Positions 1 through 8,754 are shown, counted from the stretch's first letter. The stretch is DNA of 64,000 nt from M3007 sp031425155 (GCA_031425155.1 JANPIV010000093.1:1-64000), one strand, 5' to 3'. The notes: generated by a model not told the origin, from the sequence alone. Translations and numbers: made by a program.

Positions 1-63
1 AGTGGTGGCATGGGTTCTACCCGGTTTTTCAAAGAAAAACCGGGTAGAACCCATGCCACCACT
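1..63. terminator. Near-perfect long hairpin downstream of the DUF4340 gene
   Basis: Arms 1-29 and 35-63 are perfect reverse complements, and C30/G34 can also pair, leaving a 3-nt loop. The stem ends in a T5/A5 run next to the loop. It lies 17 nt past the stop codon of the minus-strand gene at 80-1069. A transcript-end hairpin or a palindromic repeat are both possible; a classical U-tract after the stem is not visible. Confidence 0.55.
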
Positions 64-79
64 AGCAACCACTCAATTA

Positions 80-1069
80 CTACAAAGCGGGCAACAACAG
101 CACCGTGGAATCAAGCCCAAAACGAATTTGCCGGGCCAATACCGTGTCGGCGAGAGCGAAGTAATTGTGCGGATTCTGGGAAGAATGCAGCACAAAACGG
201 GCGGGTAGCGTCTTTTCGCGGTACAATTCGGACAGATTTTCCGGTAGATCAGCCGGGTCAATTTGAAAAAGACGGAGCGTCAGCGGTGGCGTGGGGGCCT
301 CGAAACCGAGCGTAATGCGGGTACACAGCGTCTCCTTGGCGCGACTATCATCGAAATAGTCGGCATAAGGCCGTTGCTGTAAACGGGACAGGGGCCGCAG
401 CCAGGCTTGCACGGCGCTATCAGTGCGCACACTGTCGGTTTCGGTGCTGCGCCATTGGCCCATGGAGTCGCGGCGGAGGAGCAGAAGCCAATGTTGAACG
501 GGCCATTCCACAGTCAAGGTACGCACATCGGCGGGCGAAAACTGGCAAATATTGGCAGAACGAAAATCTTCCAATCGCCGGGTAAATATCTTACGCAAAT
601 GATGCTCTACCAGATAGTTACCATCATGGCCAGCTAAACGCAAGTAGGTAGCGGGTGCATGATTTTCCAGTATTTCACGACCAATCCAGAAATCCTCCGT
701 CGGCTGGCCATCCTCAAATACCGTCACCTGCAAGCCGTCTTTTTCCGACAAACCCAGTGTATCAGGCTGCCGGGTTTTTACCACCCCGATGGAGCGAATG
801 CCCACCAGTGCCGCCAGCATGGGCAGCATTTCGGCGGGCGGCACCACCACGGAACGGCCTTCCTGCGAGGCGGCCCAACCCGTTTCGGTACGTTCCAGCA
901 ACAGTTCGGTTTGGCCGGGCAATAGCAGGCGCAGTTGGCTGAGGCGGGCCGTATCTACTTGAATGAGTTCGGTTTGGAACCACTGCGCCGCCCGCCATGG
1001 TGCCCGGCGCAGCAGCCAGCCAACGGCTATGGTGGCCACAAAAAGCAGCACGAGGTGTTTATTTTTCAT
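80..1069 (-). CDS. DUF4340 domain-containing protein
   Basis: A 329-residue protein with one N-terminal membrane anchor (about residues 5-18, LVLLFVATIAVGWLL) followed by a soluble region. The alternation of short beta-rich segments and the phrase WIGREILENHAPATYLRL resemble DUF4340 proteins, which are found in Bacteroidota and Proteobacteria, sometimes near ABC-type gliding or export genes. No catalytic motif is visible and the molecular role is unknown. The start is supported by a TAnnTTCG -7 box on the minus strand at 1096-1103, about 30 nt upstream. It is transcribed divergently from the kinase gene at 1182. No partner gene is visible because the window ends here. Confidence 0.7.
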   Translation of the reverse strand: MKNKHLVLLFVATIAVGWLLRRAPWRAAQWFQTELIQVDTARLSQLRLLLPGQTELLLERTETGWAASQEGRSVVVPPAEMLPMLAALVGIRSIGVVKTRQPDTLGLSEKDGLQVTVFEDGQPTEDFWIGREILENHAPATYLRLAGHDGNYLVEHHLRKIFTRRLEDFRSANICQFSPADVRTLTVEWPVQHWLLLLRRDSMGQWRSTETDSVRTDSAVQAWLRPLSRLQQRPYADYFDDSRAKETLCTRITLGFEAPTPPLTLRLFQIDPADLPENLSELYREKTLPARFVLHSSQNPHNYFALADTVLARQIRFGLDSTVLLLPAL

Positions 1070-1095
1070 AACCCGCTGTTGGTTTAGGTTTTGGG

Positions 1096-1134
1096 CGAAA
1101 GTAGGAGGTTTTAAGATGTTTGGTGCTACTTTTG
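1096..1134. promoter_or_regulatory. Divergent Bacteroidota-type -7 boxes
   Basis: Minus strand TACTTTCG occupies 1096-1103 and plus strand TACTTTTG occupies 1127-1134. Both fit the TAnnTTTG -7 consensus of Bacteroidota primary-sigma promoters, and they face the DUF4340 and kinase genes respectively. No clear -33 TTTG is placed at the right spacing for either. Confidence 0.55.
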
Positions 1135-1181
1135 CGCCCCGTTAATTGGCCACTTTTAAAGCATTGACCACATTAAATAAT

Positions 1182-1754
1182 ATGATTACCAAAATTACCC
1201 TGACCGGCGACCTCGGTAGTGGCAAAAGCGTTGTTTCCAGAATCCTGTGTGCAAAAACGGGCTTCGATTATATTGCTACGGGGCGTATTCAGCGTCAACT
1301 TGCCCAGGAAATGGGCATTGATACGTTGGAAATGAACCGTTTGGCCGATATTGACCCAACCATTGACCAGCGTATTGACAGCATTTTTGTATCCCTCGGC
1401 AAGGACCCGCACGGTTATGTGGTGGATAGTCGGATGGCCTGGTTTTTCCTGCCCGATTCTTACAAAATTTATCTCCAGACCGAACCGTCGGTCGCTGCGG
1501 CCCGCATCTTCCGTGACCCGGACCGCAACAGCGAACAATACCGCGACGAAGAGGAGGCCATCCAGAAAATAATGGCCCGCAAACAAAGCGAAAATGCCCG
1601 GTTTTTGGCCAAATACGGGGCTGACTGCGCCAATTTGAACAATTTTGATCTGGTAATAGACACCAACGAGCGCAGCCAGCAGGAGGTCGCGCGGCTCATT
1701 TTGCGGGCTTTGGAAGTCTATAAACTGGCGGTGCCCTTTCCCCGGTATTTTTAA
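1182..1754 (+). CDS. Cytidylate-kinase-like P-loop kinase
   Basis: About 190 residues. The start at 1182 places the Walker A loop GDLGSGKS at residues 9-16, typical for nucleoside monophosphate kinases; an in-frame start at 1146 would add an unlikely 12-residue leader almost on top of the -7 box. The segment VVDSRMAWFF matches the DSR region that binds the base in CMP kinases, and the length fits the AAA_18/Cmk-like group rather than full Cmk (about 220 aa). Likely role: phosphoryl transfer from ATP to a small substrate, possibly CMP/dCMP. The convergent neighbour is a VUT transporter 10 nt away. Substrate specificity is inferred. Confidence 0.7.
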   Translation: MITKITLTGDLGSGKSVVSRILCAKTGFDYIATGRIQRQLAQEMGIDTLEMNRLADIDPTIDQRIDSIFVSLGKDPHGYVVDSRMAWFFLPDSYKIYLQTEPSVAAARIFRDPDRNSEQYRDEEEAIQKIMARKQSENARFLAKYGADCANLNNFDLVIDTNERSQQEVARLILRALEVYKLAVPFPRYF

Positions 1755-1764
1755 AATCGCGTTG

Positions 1765-2571
1765 CTAAGATCGTTGCGCCGCCGCCTTCATTTCAGCGGC
1801 TAATTCGTGGCCCAAATACCGCTCTATAGCATGGTGCAGCCAGTAAATGACCGGCGTGAGGATGACGGCCATGATCGCTTTATAAATGTAACTCATAATA
1901 CTGATGGCCAGTACTTGCAGGAAAGGCAGCTGTTGTCCGATGTACAGCGCAATGAAAACCACCACAAAACTGTCCAGAAATTGCGACACCAACGTGCTGC
2001 CCGTCGAGCGCATCCATATCCGGTTTTCGCCGGTAGCCCGCTTGATGCGGTGAAAAATGCCTACGTCCACGAGTTGGGAAATCAAAAAAGCAAAGAGCGA
2101 ACCGACGATGATCCACAGGCTTTGACCGAACACCACGCCATAAGCGGCATTGTAATCGGACACTTGCGCCCGCATGGCGGCTTGCTGTTCGGGTGGCCAG
2201 TCGGGTTTGATATGGGCCGTGCGCCAGAAATCGGCGGGTTCGAGTTTCATAGCGAAGAACAGCATCAGAAAGCCGTAGGCAATGAGTGCAGCGGTGAGGT
2301 ACGACAGAAATTTGACCCCGCGCCGCCCGAAATACTCATTGATGGTGTCGGTCATGAGAAATACGGCGGGCCACAACAGCACCCCGGCGGTAAGCGTGAA
2401 CGCCAGATTATTCTGGCCCAGCAACGACCAGTTTACCGGGGCATAACCAAAGGTTTTTTCCAGGGAAAATAGCTTGACGCCCATAAATTCAGCGACCAGG
2501 GCATTGGCCAAAAAGAAGCCCGCCAGCACCATCCACAGGCGATTGGCTTTGGAAGCAAAGAATTCGTGCAT
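1765..2571 (-). CDS. yhhQ: VUT family queuosine-precursor transporter (YhhQ-like)
   Basis: An integral membrane protein of about 268 residues from the Met at 2571. At least six hydrophobic stretches are visible (LWMVLAGFFLANALVAEF, FTLTAGVLLWPAVFLMTD, FLSYLTAALIAYGFLML, SLWIIVGSLFAFLISQLVD and others). The motifs TDTINEYFGRRGVKF and STLVSQFLDSFVVVFIALY are hallmark sequences of the YhhQ/VUT family, which imports 7-deazaguanine precursors for tRNA queuosine. A longer in-frame start at 2643 would add a low-complexity leader and is less likely. It is convergent with the kinase. No que genes lie beside it, so the salvage role rests on family membership. Confidence 0.82.
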   Translation of the reverse strand: MHEFFASKANRLWMVLAGFFLANALVAEFMGVKLFSLEKTFGYAPVNWSLLGQNNLAFTLTAGVLLWPAVFLMTDTINEYFGRRGVKFLSYLTAALIAYGFLMLFFAMKLEPADFWRTAHIKPDWPPEQQAAMRAQVSDYNAAYGVVFGQSLWIIVGSLFAFLISQLVDVGIFHRIKRATGENRIWMRSTGSTLVSQFLDSFVVVFIALYIGQQLPFLQVLAISIMSYIYKAIMAVILTPVIYWLHHAIERYLGHELAAEMKAAAQRS

Positions 2572-2843
2572 AATAAACAAAAAGGCAAATGTGCAAAAAG
2601 CAAATGGAGCAACATAACATCCCGCTTTTGGGCGGTAGAGCAATCAAAATCAACGACTTATGTAAAATTCAGCCTAAACTATCTTCCTCAGAAAGATTAT
2701 TGTTCGCATAAAAATAGTTTCGGGCTACAAGGTTATAAAAATATAGATAAGACGGTTTCACCAACTAATTTTTTCTCCAGATGTTTCCTATCATTTCTTT
2801 CTAATTGATTTTCTAATGGCCCCCAGCGAAAGCCCCCCTACCC

Positions 2844-2985
2844 CCGTAAAGGGCAATGTCGTTGACTTAAGGGAAGACGCCGGGATGGAGGACGGAATTT
2901 ATTCCGTCTAAGGCCCAGAAAAACCATTGGAAGCGGAATAAATTCCGCCCTCCAGTCCTTAAGTCAACGACATTGCCGTAAAGGG
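2844..2985. mobile_element. 122-bp MITE-like element with 19-bp inverted ends and 10-bp flanking direct repeat
   Basis: Left end 2854-2872 (CAATGTCGTTGACTTAAGG) is the perfect reverse complement of 2957-2975. The 10-mer CCGTAAAGGG flanks both sides (2844-2853 and 2976-2985), as expected for a target-site duplication. Internally 2887-2906 and 2934-2953 pair at 19 of 20 positions, so the element can fold into one long hairpin. There is no ORF inside. It fits a non-autonomous insertion-sequence derivative; the parent transposase is not in the window. Confidence 0.85.
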
Positions 2986-3035
2986 GGAGTACATTGAGCG
3001 AAAGTGAGATTTTTTTGTTTTTTGCCTTCCCGATG

Positions 3036-3065
3036 AAAAATCGGGATGTCGCTGCGCTCCATTTG
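3036..3065. repeat. 30-bp dispersed repeat, copy 1
   Basis: This 30-mer, with the core ATCGGGATGTCGCTGCGCTC, is identical to 6877-6906. Both copies are intergenic and flanked by unrelated sequence. Confidence 0.85.
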
Positions 3066-3147
3066 CTTATTGCTCATTTACCTTTTTGCTTTGTTGTTTT
3101 TTGCTTTTTTCCTTGTTGCTTGTTGCCTTTTCTAAAATTTCTTTTCA

Positions 3148-5001
3148 GTGGCTACTTTTTCCATCAATCTTCGCGACGGCAGCGTCGAAAAACCACAGGA
3201 TGTCATCGTCGGTATTGACCTCGGCACCACTAATAGCCTGGTGGCTTACCTGCGCGATGGCCAGCCCGTCTGCGTGAGTGGGGCCGATGGACAGCTTACT
3301 TTGGTGCCTTCCGTAGTGCATTTTGCCGCCGATGGCAGTATCCTCATCGGCGATGCCGCCAAAGAAAAACTGATCACCGATCCGGCCCATACCATTTATT
3401 CCGTAAAACGGCTGATGGGCAAATCCTACCGCGATGTAGCGGGCATGGAGGGCTTTTTTGGCTATCAAATCCTCGACGACGATACCGACGCGCTGGTCAA
3501 AATACGCGTACGCGACCGCTTTTATACGCCCATCGAACTCAGCGCACTCATCCTGCGCGAACTGAAAACACGCGCTGAAACTGAACTGAACGCGCCGGTC
3601 ACCCGCGCCGTCATTACCGTGCCCGCTTATTTCAATGATAATCAGCGGCAGGCCACCCGCGATGCCGGCAAACTGGCCGGACTGGATGTACTGCGGATCA
3701 TCAATGAACCGACGGCGGCGGCGCTGGCGTATGGAATTGGAGGAACTGGTGCCGAAATAGTTGCCGTGTACGACCTCGGCGGAGGCACCTTCGATCTCTC
3801 CATTCTTCGCATTCAGGATGGTATATTTGAATTACTTTCTACCAATGGCGACACGTTTCTGGGCGGCGACGATTTTGACCGGGCGATCATAGATCACTGG
3901 TTGCAGCAACTGGGCCTGACGCCTGCTCAACTGGACGTAGACAAAACTTTGGGGCAAACCATACGTTTGTTGGCCGAACGGGCCAAAAAGCAACTTTCGG
4001 GTGCAGAAGTATTTGAAAGTGAATTGAATGGACAAAAAATTAGATTGACGAAAACGGAGTTTGAAAGTCTCATTCAGCCCTTCATCCAGCGTACTTTGGA
4101 TTGCTGCCGCAATGCCATGCGTGATGCCAAACTGACACCAGCGCAAATAGAAAAAGTGGTGATGGTGGGCGGCAGTACGCAGGTGCCAGCGGTGAAAAAG
4201 GCAGTGGCCGACCTGTTTGGCCGCCCGGTTTTTGACCAGGTAAATCCCTACGAAGTGGTCGCTTTGGGTGCGGCTATTCAGGCGGACGTGCTGGCGGGCA
4301 ATCAGCAGGATATCCTGCTGCTCGACGTGACGCCGCTCTCGCTGGGCATCGAAACGGTGGGCGGACTGATGGACACCATTATTCCGCGCAACACGAAAAT
4401 ACCCACCAAAGCTGGACGTCAGTACACGACCAGCGTGGATGGGCAAAAGAACCTGAAAATCACCGTATTTCAGGGCGAACGCGATCTGGTGGAACATAAC
4501 CGCAAACTCGGCGAATTCATCCTGCGCGACATCCCGCCAATGCCCGCCGGTCTGCCGAAAATTGATATTCAATTCATTCTCAATGCCGACGGGATTCTCA
4601 CCGTGCGGGCGCGGGAACTGCGCAGCAACCTGGAACAACTCATCGAAATAAAGCCCACTTACGGCATCACCGAGGAGGAAATGGCCCTCATGCTGCTGGA
4701 TAGCATTGCCCATGCCCAGGGCGATATGAAAGTCCGGGGCGTACTCGAGGCGCGGAATGAAGCCAATAACCTGCTGTTGAGCGGGCAGAAATTTTTGTCC
4801 CAGAACGACGAGATTCTTTCGGAAGTGGAGAAAACCATGACTATTAGCCTGCTGGAAGCCCTGCGGGTCGTTACTCAAGCCGACGACAAAGACGCCATTC
4901 ACCGCGCCATCGAAGAGTTGAACACCTACACCATGCCGCTGGCGCACCGGGCGATGGATGCTACGGTGCGGACGGCGATGCAGGGGAAGAGTTTGGGGTA
5001 A
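3148..5001 (+). CDS. hscA: Fe-S assembly Hsp70 chaperone HscA
   Basis: A 617-residue Hsp70. The ATPase motifs are all present: GIDLGTTNSLVAY (from residue 22), VYDLGGGTFDLSIL and VMVGGSTQVPAV. The overall length (E. coli HscA is 616), the segment IYSVKRLMGKSYRDV, the substrate-domain phrase LLDVTPLSLGIETVGGLMD and the tail RAMDATVRTAMQGKS follow HscA rather than the longer DnaK (about 635-640 with an acidic tail). Its expected job is to assist transfer of Fe-S clusters from the scaffold IscU. The start codon is GTG at 3148; the next Met lies inside the ATPase domain. No isc genes or hscB are adjacent, so the pathway link is by homology only. Confidence 0.88.
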   Translation: MATFSINLRDGSVEKPQDVIVGIDLGTTNSLVAYLRDGQPVCVSGADGQLTLVPSVVHFAADGSILIGDAAKEKLITDPAHTIYSVKRLMGKSYRDVAGMEGFFGYQILDDDTDALVKIRVRDRFYTPIELSALILRELKTRAETELNAPVTRAVITVPAYFNDNQRQATRDAGKLAGLDVLRIINEPTAAALAYGIGGTGAEIVAVYDLGGGTFDLSILRIQDGIFELLSTNGDTFLGGDDFDRAIIDHWLQQLGLTPAQLDVDKTLGQTIRLLAERAKKQLSGAEVFESELNGQKIRLTKTEFESLIQPFIQRTLDCCRNAMRDAKLTPAQIEKVVMVGGSTQVPAVKKAVADLFGRPVFDQVNPYEVVALGAAIQADVLAGNQQDILLLDVTPLSLGIETVGGLMDTIIPRNTKIPTKAGRQYTTSVDGQKNLKITVFQGERDLVEHNRKLGEFILRDIPPMPAGLPKIDIQFILNADGILTVRARELRSNLEQLIEIKPTYGITEEEMALMLLDSIAHAQGDMKVRGVLEARNEANNLLLSGQKFLSQNDEILSEVEKTMTISLLEALRVVTQADDKDAIHRAIEELNTYTMPLAHRAMDATVRTAMQGKSLG

Positions 5002-5092
5002 CAATTAGTTGGTTATTACAAAATCTGTCCTATTTTTGTCCGTCAAAAGCACCTGTTTCTCTCACATTTCTCACCCCTCTCACCTCTCACGC

Positions 5093-5791
5093 ATGTACCC
5101 ATCCTCTTTTTCGTCCGAACAAACCCGCGTGGACAATGCCAATTTCATCTCCCGCGTCTATGCGTGGATGAGCCTGGCCCTGTTCCTGACGGCCATTACT
5201 TCTTTTATCGTCGCCTCTTCGCCGGGTTTGCTGAATGTCATTTTTGGCAATAAACTGGTCTTTTATGGGCTGATTATCGCTGAATTGGGCCTCGTTTTCT
5301 ACCTTTCCTCCGCGCTGATGCGCCTGTCGGCCAACACCGCCACCGCTCTTTTTCTGGGCTACGCCATATTGAACGGTCTGACGATGGCCTTTATCTTTTT
5401 GATTTATACGGCCGGTTCCATCGCCTCCACATTTCTGATTACGGCGGGTATTTTTGGGATTATGAGTGCTTATGGCTTTTATACCAAAAAGGACCTGACC
5501 ACCATCGGCAACCTGTGTTTCATGGGCCTGATCGGTATTGTTTTGGCGAGTATTGTCAATATTTTTTGGCAGAACAGCACTTTTTACTGGATCACGACTT
5601 GCATCGGGGTGTTGGTATTCGTCGGCCTGATCGCCTACGATACCCAAAAACTGAAAACCCTGAACGAAATGCAGCAGGACGGCGTGGACAATAGCCACCA
5701 AAAATCTATTTACGGCGCACTGACGCTTTATCTGGATTTTATCAACCTGTTCCTGATGTTGCTGCGTTTGTTTGGCGGCCGCCGGAACTAA
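5093..5791 (+). CDS. Bax inhibitor-1/YccA family membrane protein
   Basis: About 232 residues with seven hydrophobic segments (VYAWMSLALFLTAITSFIV, LVFYGLIIAELGLVFYL, TALFLGYAILNGLTMAFIF, TFLITAGIFGIMSAYGF and others), the usual topology of the UPF0005/TMBIM family. The phrase LIAYDTQKLK near the C terminus is the conserved acidic pair region that forms the pH-sensing Ca2+ leak pore in BsYetJ. The Met at 5093 fits the family start (FSSEQTRVDNANFISRVYAWM); an upstream TTG start at 5009 would add a serine-rich leader. It probably acts in the inner membrane in ion homeostasis. A 17-bp hairpin follows at 5836. Confidence 0.85.
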   Translation: MYPSSFSSEQTRVDNANFISRVYAWMSLALFLTAITSFIVASSPGLLNVIFGNKLVFYGLIIAELGLVFYLSSALMRLSANTATALFLGYAILNGLTMAFIFLIYTAGSIASTFLITAGIFGIMSAYGFYTKKDLTTIGNLCFMGLIGIVLASIVNIFWQNSTFYWITTCIGVLVFVGLIAYDTQKLKTLNEMQQDGVDNSHQKSIYGALTLYLDFINLFLMLLRLFGGRRN

Positions 5792-5835
5792 AATGTTGCC
5801 CAACTGCTCATGGGTTGGCAAAATAATGGCTAAAA

Positions 5836-5873
5836 GAAATACGATAATTTGTGTTGACAAGTTATCGTATTTC
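5836..5873. terminator. 17-bp hairpin after the Bax-inhibitor-1 gene
   Basis: GAAATACGATAA at 5836-5847 pairs with TTATCGTATTTC at 5862-5873, and the stem continues inward for 5 bp with a single T-G wobble to a GTTG loop. It is followed by CAATTTTAG. The position between two plus-strand genes suggests a terminator. Confidence 0.6.
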
Positions 5874-5910
5874 AATTTTAGACCTTCGATGGGCTATCAA
5901 AGCAAACATC

Positions 5911-6408
5911 ATGGCCTTCCTGAAAACCTTCTGGAGCGAAGACTATCATTACTATTCCAGCCAATCGGTACCGGCACTACGGGCAGATATAAAAGCTCTT
6001 ATGGAGCAACCGTGGAGTTGGGATATGCACCCTCGGGGATATTTTATTGGGGAGGACGTGTTTCACCTGTCGCACCAATTTGCCTTTAAAGGCGGGCACT
6101 TTCTTGGAAACACTTCCGATCTGACCGGACAAATTTTTCCGGGCCAGCAGCGAACCATCGTGCGTTTTTCCGTCCGCCCCAATCCGGTATTCGCGTTCTT
6201 CTTTTTTTTGACTCTGCTATTTTTACCGTTTATTATTACTGGCACGGGTATGGAAGGTAATAGTAGTCTGGTGGCGCGGATTGTGTTGTCGTGTTTATGC
6301 CCGATCATACCGTTCGCGTATGCTTATTTTGCCAAGCATAATCTCAAAGACCGGTTCATTTCCATATTTCAATTGTTTCCATTGTCCGAAGAGGAAGACA
6401 CTTACTAA
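5911..6408 (+). CDS. Hypothetical two-TM membrane protein
   Basis: About 165 residues from the Met at 5911 (MAFLKTFWSED). The first half is soluble and aromatic-rich. Two adjacent hydrophobic segments follow (VFAFFFFLTLLFLPFIIT and LVARIVLSCLCPIIPFAYAYF) and the protein ends in a short acidic tail SEEEDTY. I do not recognise a family. The next gene (a lipoprotein) starts about 20 nt later, so the two may share a transcript. A longer start at 5851 exists but would begin inside the hairpin, which argues against it. Confidence 0.55.
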   Translation: MAFLKTFWSEDYHYYSSQSVPALRADIKALMEQPWSWDMHPRGYFIGEDVFHLSHQFAFKGGHFLGNTSDLTGQIFPGQQRTIVRFSVRPNPVFAFFFFLTLLFLPFIITGTGMEGNSSLVARIVLSCLCPIIPFAYAYFAKHNLKDRFISIFQLFPLSEEEDTY

Positions 6409-6428
6409 CCATTAAAGCGGTTTATTGC

Positions 6429-6857
6429 ATGATAAGATTATTGGTCCCATTATTCAGTCTGACTCTATTGATGGCCTGCCAAACCACCCAGCAAGCCCAA
6501 AGCCCTACCCTTGCTCCCTCTCCCAAAGCGGCGACCGATCTGGTGACCTGGGATAAGAAACTCGTGGAATTGGGCAAAGTAAAAAAAGGCGAAAAGCGCA
6601 GCATGGCTTTTGAATTCACCAACACGTCCGGGGTGGATGTGCAACTGGAAGGTGTGTCAGCCTGCGATTGTACCACGGTGGATTATCCGCGCACCGTCAT
6701 TCCGCCGAATGGTAAAGGCCATCTGGATGTGGTGTTTGATTCCACCGAAAAAGACGCCTCGGAGAAAATTGATATTGACCTCATTTTCAAAAATACCGAT
6801 GCCGCTGGCAACCCGCGGATTGAACGGGTGTCGTATAGTTTTGAATTGATGAAATAG
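6429..6857 (+). CDS. DUF1573 domain lipoprotein
   Basis: A 142-residue protein with a lipoprotein signal peptide; the lipobox LLMAC puts the lipidated Cys at residue 17. After a proline/serine linker, the region KKLVELGKVKKGEKRSMAFEF begins an immunoglobulin-like domain, and SACDCTTVDYP is the CxC-type motif seen in DUF1573 proteins, which are common in Bacteroidota envelopes. It is probably anchored in a membrane facing the periplasm. No enzymatic residues are visible and the function of the family is not established. It follows the hypothetical membrane protein at 5911 by 20 nt. Confidence 0.8.
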   Translation: MIRLLVPLFSLTLLMACQTTQQAQSPTLAPSPKAATDLVTWDKKLVELGKVKKGEKRSMAFEFTNTSGVDVQLEGVSACDCTTVDYPRTVIPPNGKGHLDVVFDSTEKDASEKIDIDLIFKNTDAAGNPRIERVSYSFELMK

Positions 6858-6876
6858 CGGAGTATTCTCTCCCAAT

Positions 6877-6906
6877 AAAAATCGGGATGTCGCTGCGCTC
6901 CATTTG
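6877..6906. repeat. 30-bp dispersed repeat, copy 2
   Basis: Identical over 30 bp to 3036-3065. It is directly followed by TTAAGGAACGTGTAAAAAA (from about 6909), most of which recurs at 31134-31152. Confidence 0.8.
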
Positions 6907-6930
6907 GTCTTAAGGAACGTGTAAAAAACA

Positions 6931-6960
6931 GCAGCCACCCCGAAAAATCGGAGTGGCTGC
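6931..6960 (-). terminator. Rho-independent terminator of the 7021-8754 gene
   Basis: On the minus strand the stem GCAGCCACTCCGA / TCGGGGTGGCTGC (one G-U wobble) with a TTTT loop is followed by TGTTTTTTAC. It lies about 60 nt past the stop codon. Confidence 0.8.
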
Positions 6961-7020
6961 TTGCTGTAAAGCGAAACCTGTTTTCCCGTTATTTTCTAAA
7001 AACGGGTGTATCGGTGTACA

Positions 7021-8754
7021 TTAGTGGCACACCGCTACTTTACGCATCGTGTTACCTTCTTTGGTGCTCACCTGCACGAGGTAAGTACCGGAAGGCAGTG
7101 CGCTCACGTTGAACGAAGTCTGACCGTTCTGGAAGTTTTTCAGCAGCTGGGTGCTGACAATCCGACCCGACCAGTCAATCAGCGACACCATTACGTGGTC
7201 GTTCACTTTCGACAGGTTCAGGTCCAGGCGGATCTGGTCGTTGGCCGGGTTCGGGCTGATCGCTACCTTGGAATCTTCCAGGATATTGTTCACTTTCACC
7301 AGATTGGCTGGGTAGCCTTCCATTTGCAGACGATTGATGAGAATAGCACCGGCAATACCGCTGTAAAACTGATCCAATTCCAGCGGCGTGGAAGGGAAAT
7401 TCAGGTAGTACTCATCCAGAGATTTACTCAAAAAGACCGGAGTGCCGGTAGTGCTGTTCAAGGCACTGTACAGGATGGACAAATAATAAGGGTGACGAGG
7501 TTTTAAAGTAACCGGTCCGCCCGTGGAGAAGTCGGATAGTTCGATGGTCAGCAGCGAATCCACTGGTTCCGCACCCGTCATGGTGTAAGTGCCAAAACCC
7601 ACCTGTCCGCTGGCGTCCAGATCAGCAAAACCGGCCGTCAAGTCAATGGTTCCGTCATCATCCGCATCACCATCATACAAAATCACCGCAATTTCGTCCG
7701 CGCCATTGCCGGCCACCGCTGCGGCATTGGCAATACCGAATGTAGCATAGGAGGCTGTACCACCATTCGGGCCACTGAAATACAAGGCACCGGTTTGCTC
7801 CTGGAAAGTGGTAAATGCCGTGCCTGGGTTATAACCGCCCGGGGAAACCGTCAGGTTGTCAGTGGCAAAGGTGTAAGGCGTGTGATAGAAAGAACGTCTT
7901 ACAGAATCGCGGGATTCCGTGTAAACATTATTGCTATAGATCACCTCGAAACGGCCCAATACTGATGGTGGCAAATAAGCGGGGAAGTAATAGAAAGAAT
8001 CCAGACCAGCAGTCACATCATTCAGGGTGGAAGTGATGGTCGTTACATTGCCGCCCGGCTCTTTAATGTCCATTTTCAATACGACATTGTTTTGGCTGAC
8101 GGTGTCCCGGTTGACATAACGGACTCCCATAAAATTCAGGCTATCCACCTGGCTGACCGGAGTAGCGTAGTGAAAAGCGGCTGCCGGACTATACAGACGC
8201 GGGAGGACTATACAAATTTCAATGGACTTACCACTGCTGATGGCTGCATCAAATGTTGCTCCGATGTCACGCCCTATGGAAATAGCCGGAATAGTAACTT
8301 GGGCACCCACTGCACCAGGCCCCATAGAAATAGAAGTACAGCCATTATCCGCAGCATTAGCGAAATGGTTCACGATAATAACGAACGAAGCCCCGGCTTT
8401 TTCAGCATTCAGAGTCTTCAGACCAAACTCGCATACGCCCCGGCGGATCAATACGACTTTTCCGCTGAGGTCTGCGGTAATACTGTCGCAAGCCAGCGAA
8501 TCGGGCGTAATATCCTGTGCCCATAATACACCACCTGTATAGCAGGTATCTTTGGTTACGTCTGCCCCAAAGGCAGCATAACCCCAACCGCAGTCACCGT
8601 ACGGGTATTCTGTTACGGCGCCATCAATGACCACCCGCAGCAAAAAGCCGTCATTTTGAGTACCATCACCTTGTGCTTTTAAGGTGGTAATTGCCGCCAG
8701 TTGCATCAGTACGAGCAAAGCAATAGCGGGAAAAAGTGTAAATTTTCGTTGCAT
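7021..8754 (-). CDS. PA-domain T9SS-secreted protein (paralogue 1)
   Basis: 577 residues: signal peptide 1-28 ending LKAQ, a protease-associated (PA) domain at about 85-175 (GKVVLIRRGVCEFGLKTLNAEKAGASFVIIV in outline), a middle beta-rich region, and a T9SS type A sorting domain from about residue 500 (AISPNPANDQIRLDLNL ... GTYLVQV). No peptidase catalytic domain is present, so the PA domain probably mediates binding. The protein should be exported by Sec, then surface-attached or released by T9SS. The neighbouring gene at 8960-10693 has the same length and architecture and a nearly identical C-terminal third. A -33/-7 promoter lies at 8796-8825. The exact role is unknown. Confidence 0.85.
   Translation of the reverse strand: MQRKFTLFPAIALLVLMQLAAITTLKAQGDGTQNDGFLLRVVIDGAVTEYPYGDCGWGYAAFGADVTKDTCYTGGVLWAQDITPDSLACDSITADLSGKVVLIRRGVCEFGLKTLNAEKAGASFVIIVNHFANAADNGCTSISMGPGAVGAQVTIPAISIGRDIGATFDAAISSGKSIEICIVLPRLYSPAAAFHYATPVSQVDSLNFMGVRYVNRDTVSQNNVVLKMDIKEPGGNVTTITSTLNDVTAGLDSFYYFPAYLPPSVLGRFEVIYSNNVYTESRDSVRRSFYHTPYTFATDNLTVSPGGYNPGTAFTTFQEQTGALYFSGPNGGTASYATFGIANAAAVAGNGADEIAVILYDGDADDDGTIDLTAGFADLDASGQVGFGTYTMTGAEPVDSLLTIELSDFSTGGPVTLKPRHPYYLSILYSALNSTTGTPVFLSKSLDEYYLNFPSTPLELDQFYSGIAGAILINRLQMEGYPANLVKVNNILEDSKVAISPNPANDQIRLDLNLSKVNDHVMVSLIDWSGRIVSTQLLKNFQNGQTSFNVSALPSGTYLVQVSTKEGNTMRKVAVCH

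Larger units (their letters stand above)
2572..3147. other. Intergenic region between yhhQ and hscA
   Basis: Apart from the MITE at 2844-2985 and the repeat at 3036-3065 this stretch is AT-rich and non-coding. A word of the type CATTTGCnTTTTGC recurs near 3059-3090 and, on the opposite strand, near 2575-2610, so both flanking genes have similar leader DNA. No TAnnTTTG promoter is obvious directly before hscA. Confidence 0.5.

Noticed and set aside
3148..5001. DnaK
   Set aside because: Length, the SVKRLMGKS segment, and the C-terminal RMD-type ending fit HscA better, and there is no DnaK acidic tail.
3832..5004. 390-codon minus-strand open frame opposite hscA
   Set aside because: Fully inside a conserved chaperone gene; composition is typical of an antisense shadow.
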